Part shown: positions 7,037 to 11,552 of the stretch, piece by piece
How the letters are laid out: every line of letters begins with the position of its first letter
How positions within the stretch are numbered: the stretch's first letter is position 1
Origin: Kiritimatiellales bacterium
Lineage (GTDB): Bacteria; Verrucomicrobiota; Kiritimatiellia; Kiritimatiellales; Pontiellaceae
Direction of reading: 5' to 3'
Length of the DNA: 11,552 nucleotides
NCBI GenBank assembly: GCA_015486775.1
Contig: WFRA01000100.1
Location: 1 to 11,552, forward strand
The notes under the pieces: model-generated
What the model was told of the DNA's origin: nothing
What the model saw: only the letters and a program-made list of their open reading frames with translations
The model's database searches: none
Position numbers and translations under genes: made by a program

Positions 7037-8713
7037 ATGAAGGTGTGTACAACAGTCATAATAACAGTGCTGGGAGCGTCAGTTGCATTCGGTGATCAAT
7101 TGACCGATGATTTCAATCGTGCAGATACCACATACAGCACCAATGGTGCGATGATCGGCATGGGGTGGAATACATCCGAACCGGATGTCACCGGAGAAGT
7201 ATGGCGGGTTAGCTCAAACGAGGTGCAATGCGATATCATCGGTGCAACCGACCCGGCCATTCTCTACAATGCAGCGGTTCCCTTGGATTCGGAATTTACA
7301 TGCTCGGCCGATGTAAAGCTGCAGGGCGCATATGGCGGAATTGTGTTTAATTATCAAAACGCAACCAACTACTACGTTGCCCGCATCAGGGGCTGGGGCG
7401 GTCTGTATCAGATCCTGAGAGTAGTGAATGGAGAAACCCATACGGTTCTTAGCGAGACAACGGCCCCGGAAGACGCGTTCTCTGGCACCAATTATTATAC
7501 GCTCGCCGTCACATCGGACAATGCCTATAATTTCACGCTTGAAATCACCAAACGGGGAGAATCGTTGGTATTGAATCCCGTTACGAATGCGACAGATGCC
7601 GCAGCTGCGTTTGCCGGAGGATACGCCGGACTCTATTGCGGAAGCAACAGCGGTAGCCCAGATACAAGGTTCGACAACTTCAATGTACAAACCGCGATTC
7701 AATCCAGCACCCAGGTGGTCGATTATTTTTTCCGGGCGGATACCGCGTACAGCACCAACGGCACGCTGATCGGCGCGGACTGGCATACATCCGAGCCGGG
7801 AGAGGCCGGGGAGCAGTGGCGGATTCAGTCGAATCAACTGGAGTGCGATGTCACCGGAGCAACCGACCCGGCCATTCTCTACAATACAGCGGTCGCCCTT
7901 GATACCAACTTCACCTATTCGGCCGATGTAAAGCTACACGGCGCATACGGCGGAATCGTCTTCCACTACCAGGATGCAAACAACTACTACGCCGCCCGCA
8001 TCAGGAGCTACGGTGGTGTCTACCAGATCCTGCGGGTCGTGGATGGAGGTGTCCATACGATTATTAACCAATCAAATCCGACAGAAAGCTTCGTCGGAAA
8101 CCAGTATTATACATTCACCGTCACATCGGATAATGCCTACAATTTCACGCTTGAAATCACCAAGCAGGGGCAATCCGAGGTTTTGAATCCCGTTACGAAT
8201 GCAACAGATGCCGCGTCGGCGTTTACCGGAGGATATGCCGGAATGTATTGCGGGAGCAACACCGCCAGCCCGGATACAAGGTTCGATAACTTCAACCTGG
8301 CGGTTATGGGAGCCGGACCTACTGGATACGATGCATGGGCCGCCGGATGGGGAGTCGATATCGGTGCAGAAGGCGACGACTATGACGAAGACGGACTCGC
8401 CAACCTCTATGAATATGGTTTGGGCGGCAACCCGATCAATCCCCTTGACCAAGGAACTTCCCCCGAGTTTGGCGTTGCCAATATCGGAGGAATCAACTGG
8501 TTCGGCTATGTCCATCCGCAGCTATCCGACCCAGATAGCGGATTGGACTACCACCTCGAACTCACGGATGATCTAGCGGGCGGAGCATGGACCAACGCTG
8601 GCTATACGGTCACAGGAACCAACGTTACCGGGAGCACATTGGACCTTGTTACCAATGTTACCGACACGGTGGCTGGAAGTAAATTCATCCGCCTGGTTAT
8701 TGAATCCCTGTAG
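7037..8713 (+). CDS. Secreted protein with two tandem LamG-like domains and a DxDxDG-containing C-terminal domain
   Basis: This 558-residue protein begins with a signal peptide (MKVCTTVIITVLGASVAFG, 1-19) nearly matching that of the PEP-CTERM protein at 3119. Two jelly-roll domains follow, about 22-217 and 227-421, offset by about 205 residues; each shows (F/Y)FxRAD, a DPAILYN strand, a Y-Q-(D/N)-A-x-NYY-x-ARI strand, TSDNAYNFTLEI and SPDTRFDNFN. The C-terminal part (about 428-558) holds DDYDEDGLANLYEYGLGGNP (447-466), an acidic DxDxDG calcium-binding type segment common in secreted PVC proteins, and then a beta-rich domain ending FIRLVIESL. There is no PEP-CTERM tail, so unlike its paralogue it is probably released or held by its C-terminal domain. 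No catalytic residues are recognisable; glycan binding is inferred from the fold. It is isolated by a weak terminator before it and a strong one after it. Confidence 0.85.
   Translation: MKVCTTVIITVLGASVAFGDQLTDDFNRADTTYSTNGAMIGMGWNTSEPDVTGEVWRVSSNEVQCDIIGATDPAILYNAAVPLDSEFTCSADVKLQGAYGGIVFNYQNATNYYVARIRGWGGLYQILRVVNGETHTVLSETTAPEDAFSGTNYYTLAVTSDNAYNFTLEITKRGESLVLNPVTNATDAAAAFAGGYAGLYCGSNSGSPDTRFDNFNVQTAIQSSTQVVDYFFRADTAYSTNGTLIGADWHTSEPGEAGEQWRIQSNQLECDVTGATDPAILYNTAVALDTNFTYSADVKLHGAYGGIVFHYQDANNYYAARIRSYGGVYQILRVVDGGVHTIINQSNPTESFVGNQYYTFTVTSDNAYNFTLEITKQGQSEVLNPVTNATDAASAFTGGYAGMYCGSNTASPDTRFDNFNLAVMGAGPTGYDAWAAGWGVDIGAEGDDYDEDGLANLYEYGLGGNPINPLDQGTSPEFGVANIGGINWFGYVHPQLSDPDSGLDYHLELTDDLAGGAWTNAGYTVTGTNVTGSTLDLVTNVTDTVAGSKFIRLVIESL
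7100..7687 (+). repeat. First jelly-roll domain copy
   Basis: It encodes residues 22-217 of the two-domain protein. Its beginning (LTDDFNRADTTYS) and its end (TRFDNFNVQT) match the PEP-CTERM paralogue at 3119 better than the second copy does, while its core is more diverged. Confidence 0.75.
7715..8299 (+). repeat. Second jelly-roll domain copy
   Basis: It encodes residues 227-421. Its core (308-341, nt 7958-8059) is identical in protein to residues 101-134 of the PEP-CTERM paralogue (nt 3419-3520), with about 9 silent differences in 102 nt by eye. Confidence 0.75.
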
Positions 8714-8731
8714 TGCAACCTCCGTATCCTG

Positions 8732-8763
8732 AAAAGGGCTCCGGTTTTCCGGAGCCCTTTTTT
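8732..8763 (+). terminator. Strong, probably bidirectional intrinsic terminator
   Basis: GGGCTCCGG (8736-8744) pairs perfectly with CCGGAGCCC (8749-8757) around TTTT, with six T after (8758-8763) and AAAA before (8732-8735). The flanking A and T runs let it act on both strands, ending the jelly-roll gene from the left and the GH20-EEP gene converging from the right. Confidence 0.93.
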
Positions 8764-8804
8764 GTTGGCTAGTTTTCTGCGAAGACCGTATGCGGCTTTC
8801 CAGC

Positions 8805-8845
8805 CTGCCCAACCCGAAAGGCAGACAGGAATGTCCGCTGGGCAG
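8805..8845. repeat. Nested hairpin in the convergent gap
   Basis: CTGCCCA (8805-8811) pairs with TGGGCAG (8839-8845). Inside, 8821-8838 forms a second 7-bp stem (GCAGACA with TGTCCGC, one G-T wobble) with a GGAA loop that abuts the outer right arm; a 9-nt bulge lies on the left. It falls in the 104-nt gap between the terminator and the GH20-EEP stop codon, in that gene's 3' untranslated region. No T-run follows on either strand, so it is not an obvious terminator. Confidence 0.5.
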
Positions 8846-8867
8846 CCTGAAAAGTCCGCCCCACAAC

Positions 8868-11246
8868 CTATTCCGATTCGAGCCGGAGCTTGACGGTCAG
8901 CATGGGGTGGTCGGAAACCTTCATCTTTCCGTGTGTTTTCCGCTCATACTTCTCGCTACCAGGAACGACGGCCAGATGGCGCGCCATGATGTGGTCGATG
9001 TTGGTCTTCCTGGAGATGGAGTCCTTTAGGTAGCCATCGCCGACAAGCATCTCGATTTCCGGCGTTCCGGGGTGTGCGTTGAAGTCGCCCATAGCAATTA
9101 TCGGAAGCTCCTTCGGGAAGGATTCGACAAATTCGCGCATGTGGGCCGCCTCGATTTCGCGCTGCTGCTGGCGTTTGGGGCCGGGTTGCCAGTGGGTGTT
9201 GAGCACGGCGAACTCCACGCCGGTCACCCGGTCGCGCAACACAATCCAGTTGACGGAACGCTGGCCGGTGAAGGAGACCTCCGGCGCCTCGCGCAACGGA
9301 AGCAGGTCGCCATCGAGCTTTTCAAATTTCCAGGCTTTGTAGAAAAGCCAGTTTTGCCAATGGCGTCCCTCGAGCGGCTGGCCCTTCAGGACATCGTCGT
9401 GGCCGTTCTTGTGCGAAGGAAGGCCCAGAGTGGTTTTGGGATGGGCGGCATAGCCAAGCGGAGTTAGGCGCTGTATCAGATAGTCGGGCACGTTCCGGTA
9501 GCGCATCTCCTGGGTTCCGATGATGTCGGGATCGTCCGCCACCACCGATTCCACCACATACTTCTTCCGCTTTTCCCAGCTCTCGTATCCCTTGGTGGGG
9601 ATGCCCAGCACATTGAAGGTAACCACCTTGACCTGGAACTTTTTGGGGATCTCGGTTTTGCGGTAGTTGACCCCGGCGGCATCGAACCGCTTTTCCTGCA
9701 CCTTCACGCGGCGGAGGAAGTCGGCATAGTCCTTCTTGGCCTTCGGTGTCCAGGTCAGTTCGGCCACGGCCAGGGCGCGGGGGAATGCCATGTATTCCAC
9801 CGCCTTCATGTCGGGGATATACTCGGTCCAGACCTGCCCCTGCGCGCCGAGGATATGCGCGGCGGCCTCGGCATCCAGCCCCGGGATGATCGGATCGTAG
9901 CCGTACACCTTGCCCAGGGGGAGGAACCCGCCGATAGCCAGCGGCTCGCTGGAGCGATCCTGACTTTGGTAGTAGTCGAAATAGAGGTGGCTGTTGGAGG
10001 CATTGATGACATCGTGCCCGTCGCGCGCCGCCTTTTTCGGAATGTTCCCGCGATCGTCGCCATATTTTCCGCGCCACCACATGACCACGGCGTTGGGCGC
10101 CAGGCCGCCCTCGGCAATCTCGTCCCAGCCCACCAGGCGGCGGCCATTTGCCGAAAGGAAATCGTCCAGCTGGTGGATGAACCAGCTCTGCATTTCGTGC
10201 ATGTCGTTGAGCCCGCGCTCCTCGCGTAGCTGCTGGATGCGCTCGCTGGCCTCCCACTGGTCTTTCTTCGCCTCGTCACCGCCGATGTGGATATATTGCG
10301 AGGGGAAGAGCTCCATCACCTCCGCGAGCACATCCTTGCAGAACTGGATGGTCGACTCCTCCGGGCTGAGGATGGTTGTGCTGATTCCCCACTCCCTCTT
10401 GACGATGGCCTTGTTGGTGGTGCAGCCCAGTTCGGGATAGGCCGCGATGGCCGCCTGCATATGGCCGGGCATGTCGATTTCGGGCACAATGTTCACATGC
10501 CGCTCGGCGGCATAGGCCACCACTTCGCGGATGTCGTCCTGCGTGTAGAATCCGCCGTGCCGCTTGCCGTCATACTTTTTATCCTTGGCATGGCCGTGCC
10601 CCACCAGGGTTTCGTCGCGCCAGGCACCGACTTCGGTGAGCTTTGGGTATTTCTTGATTTCGATGCGCCAGCCCTGGTCGTCGGTCAGGTGCCAATGGAA
10701 GGTGTTGAGCTTCAGGGAGGCCATCGTGTCGATAAAGCGCATCACATCCTCTTTCGGCATAAAGTGGCGGCTCACGTCCAGCATCAGCCCGCGCCATCCA
10801 AACCTTGGAAAATCGCGGATCTCCACCGCCGGCATGTTCCAATCTCTGGAAACCTTTTTCGGGGAATAGATTTCGGGCGGAAGGAGCTGGCGGAGGGACT
10901 GCGCGCCATAGAAGAGACCGGCGGCGGTCGGGGCGGAGATGCGGACGTATTGCGTACTGCGTATTGCGTACCCTTCGCTACCGAGACCGCTGTCTTCCGA
11001 GGTTTGGAAAACGATGTCCCCCTTCGTTCCGGCAACGACCGGGAGTTTGAACCCCGTGGCGGGGCGGAGCTGGGCGGCCAGCAGCTCGGCGGGCTGCCGC
11101 GCACCCGCATCCGCATAGGCAATCGTTGCATCCGGTTTCAGCTCGAATGATCCGCCGGTTGCTTTCATTTCAACCGGTTGCGGAATGATCGAAGGCGCGG
11201 CGACTACAGATGATGTCAACATGGCGAGCAATACTAAATATTTCAT
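8868..11246 (-). CDS. Secreted GH20 beta-N-acetylhexosaminidase fused to an endonuclease/exonuclease/phosphatase domain
   Basis: This 792-residue exported protein has a signal peptide at 1-17 (core YLVLLAMLTSSVVAA). Residues 18-140 are the GH20 N-terminal alpha/beta domain (SIIPQPVEMK, YGAQSLRQLLP). The GH20 catalytic barrel runs from about 145 to 525: FGWRGLMLDVSRHF, FHWHLTDDQGWRIEI (183-197), VPEIDMPGH, HIGGDE (320-325) with the catalytic Asp324-Glu325 pair, and W473-T-E-Y. GH20 enzymes remove terminal N-acetylglucosamine or N-acetylgalactosamine by substrate-assisted catalysis. After about ten linker residues, 538-790 is a DNase I-like EEP domain: VVTFNVLG, GTQE (E580, metal), NTHW (H685), MGDFNAHPG (D721, N723), IDHI and SDHP (D779, H780). 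It would hydrolyse a phosphodiester or phosphomonoester. Both active sites look intact. ATG 11246 is preferred over the TTG at 11258, which lies in the ribosome binding site. The gene lies 27 nt behind another EEP gene. The natural substrate of the EEP half is unknown. Confidence 0.92.
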   Translation of the reverse strand: MKYLVLLAMLTSSVVAAPSIIPQPVEMKATGGSFELKPDATIAYADAGARQPAELLAAQLRPATGFKLPVVAGTKGDIVFQTSEDSGLGSEGYAIRSTQYVRISAPTAAGLFYGAQSLRQLLPPEIYSPKKVSRDWNMPAVEIRDFPRFGWRGLMLDVSRHFMPKEDVMRFIDTMASLKLNTFHWHLTDDQGWRIEIKKYPKLTEVGAWRDETLVGHGHAKDKKYDGKRHGGFYTQDDIREVVAYAAERHVNIVPEIDMPGHMQAAIAAYPELGCTTNKAIVKREWGISTTILSPEESTIQFCKDVLAEVMELFPSQYIHIGGDEAKKDQWEASERIQQLREERGLNDMHEMQSWFIHQLDDFLSANGRRLVGWDEIAEGGLAPNAVVMWWRGKYGDDRGNIPKKAARDGHDVINASNSHLYFDYYQSQDRSSEPLAIGGFLPLGKVYGYDPIIPGLDAEAAAHILGAQGQVWTEYIPDMKAVEYMAFPRALAVAELTWTPKAKKDYADFLRRVKVQEKRFDAAGVNYRKTEIPKKFQVKVVTFNVLGIPTKGYESWEKRKKYVVESVVADDPDIIGTQEMRYRNVPDYLIQRLTPLGYAAHPKTTLGLPSHKNGHDDVLKGQPLEGRHWQNWLFYKAWKFEKLDGDLLPLREAPEVSFTGQRSVNWIVLRDRVTGVEFAVLNTHWQPGPKRQQQREIEAAHMREFVESFPKELPIIAMGDFNAHPGTPEIEMLVGDGYLKDSISRKTNIDHIMARHLAVVPGSEKYERKTHGKMKVSDHPMLTVKLRLESE
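10948..10970. repeat. Heptamer tandem repeat inside the GH20 coding sequence
   Basis: On the plus strand TATTGCG, TACTGCG, TATTGCG and a final TA follow one another, so a 7-bp unit recurs 3.3 times with one substitution. Read on the coding strand it gives the segment GYAIRSTQYV (93-101 region) at the edge of the GH20 N-terminal domain. The surrounding protein still fits the family, so the repeat is tolerated in frame. Confidence 0.8.
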
Positions 11247-11250
11247 GAAT

Positions 11251-11256
11251 TCCCTC
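11251..11256 (-). promoter_or_regulatory. Ribosome binding site of the GH20-EEP gene
   Basis: On the minus strand GAGGGA lies 4 nt before ATG (11246-11244). It decides the start in favour of this ATG and leaves only 27 nt to the preceding gene, too little for an obvious separate promoter. Confidence 0.8.
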
Positions 11257-11273
11257 AATTTTTTATCTTTGAT

Positions 11274-11552
11274 TTAACGTTCTTTTTCCAGGGCAAGCTT
11301 GGCGGTCAGCATGGGATGGTCCGAGAGCGGCATGGTGCCGTGGTATTGATATTCAAACATATGCCCGGCCCGTTCAAGGAAGTTCCGCTGCATGATGTAG
11401 TCGATGTGCTCCGGCCTTTCGATAACGCTCTTCATGGTGCCGTCGCCCACCAGGGTCTGGATTTCAGTCGTGTCCGGCAGTGCATTGAAGTCGCCCACCA
11501 AAACGATGGGGAGATCCGACGGGAAGGTCTGGATGAAGCTCTTGAGATCCAC
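11274..11552 (-). CDS. Endonuclease/exonuclease/phosphatase-family protein, C-terminal part (5' truncated by window edge)
   Basis: The frame is open from the right window edge to TAA (11276-11274), so only the last 92 codons are seen; the GTG at the edge need not be the start. The motifs VGDFNALPDT (metal- and phosphate-binding Asp/Asn), HIDYIM and LSDHPML (catalytic His) place it in the DNase I-like EEP superfamily of metal-dependent phosphoesterases. It closely resembles the EEP half of the next gene: 27 of 49 residues agree without gaps over the GDFN to IDxIM segment, counted by eye. It precedes the GH20-EEP gene by 27 nt on the same strand, so they are probably co-transcribed. Whether its unseen front part holds a glycosidase, a signal peptide only, or something else cannot be told here. 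Confidence 0.88.
   Translation of the reverse strand: MDLKSFIQTFPSDLPIVLVGDFNALPDTTEIQTLVGDGTMKSVIERPEHIDYIMQRNFLERAGHMFEYQYHGTMPLSDHPMLTAKLALEKER

Noticed and set aside
10287..11150. 287-codon open frame on the plus strand opposite the GH20 domain
   Set aside because: The opposite strand encodes invariant GH20 motifs over this whole stretch; the plus frame gives no recognisable protein.
1..11552. Mobile elements, tRNA or rRNA genes, or riboswitches
   Set aside because: No transposase or integrase motifs, terminal inverted repeats, tRNA cloverleaf or known riboswitch core were seen on either strand.

Overview
The window looks like part of the chromosome of a marine or anaerobic glycan-degrading bacterium of the PVC group. 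Kiritimatiellota (Pontiella-like) is my best guess. The reasons are a PEP-CTERM anchored secreted protein, several secreted carbohydrate-active proteins, a sodium/solute symporter embedded among them, and a secreted protein ending in a DxDxDG-type segment plus a C-terminal domain common in that phylum. This placement is by gene style only; no marker gene is present.

Layout. 1-2974 (+) is a tight three-gene run: the 3' end of a D-2-hydroxyacid dehydrogenase, a sugar isomerase/epimerase-like TIM barrel, and a secreted BNR-type beta-propeller, a possible polysaccharide lyase, translationally coupled to the TIM-barrel gene. 2975-3118 is non-coding and holds two tandem 29-bp hairpin repeats. 3119-3841 (+) is a PEP-CTERM protein with one LamG-like jelly-roll domain, followed by a clear intrinsic terminator. 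3928-6883 (+) is a secreted right-handed beta-helix protein and an SSS-family sodium symporter 22 nt apart. 7037-8713 (+) is a secreted protein with two tandem copies of the 3119-3841 jelly-roll domain, ending in a strong, probably bidirectional terminator. Converging on it from the right are a secreted GH20 beta-N-acetylhexosaminidase fused to an endonuclease/exonuclease/phosphatase (EEP) domain (8868-11246, -) and the 3' end of another EEP gene (11274 to the window edge, -).

How it may work (inference): outer-surface or periplasmic binding proteins (the jelly-roll pair) and depolymerising folds (beta-propeller, beta-helix) act on a polysaccharide, the symporter imports the sugars, and the TIM barrel and dehydrogenase process them in the cytoplasm. 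The converging cluster would trim amino-sugar termini and cleave phosphoester bonds. The substrate cannot be read from this window; no sulfatase, SusC/D pair or transcription factor is present.

Most notable observations: the GH20-EEP fusion next to a paralogous EEP gene, the mosaic duplication of the jelly-roll genes, the tandem hairpin repeats, and a heptamer tandem repeat inside the GH20 coding sequence. I did not see a clearly new defence, mobile or RNA system.
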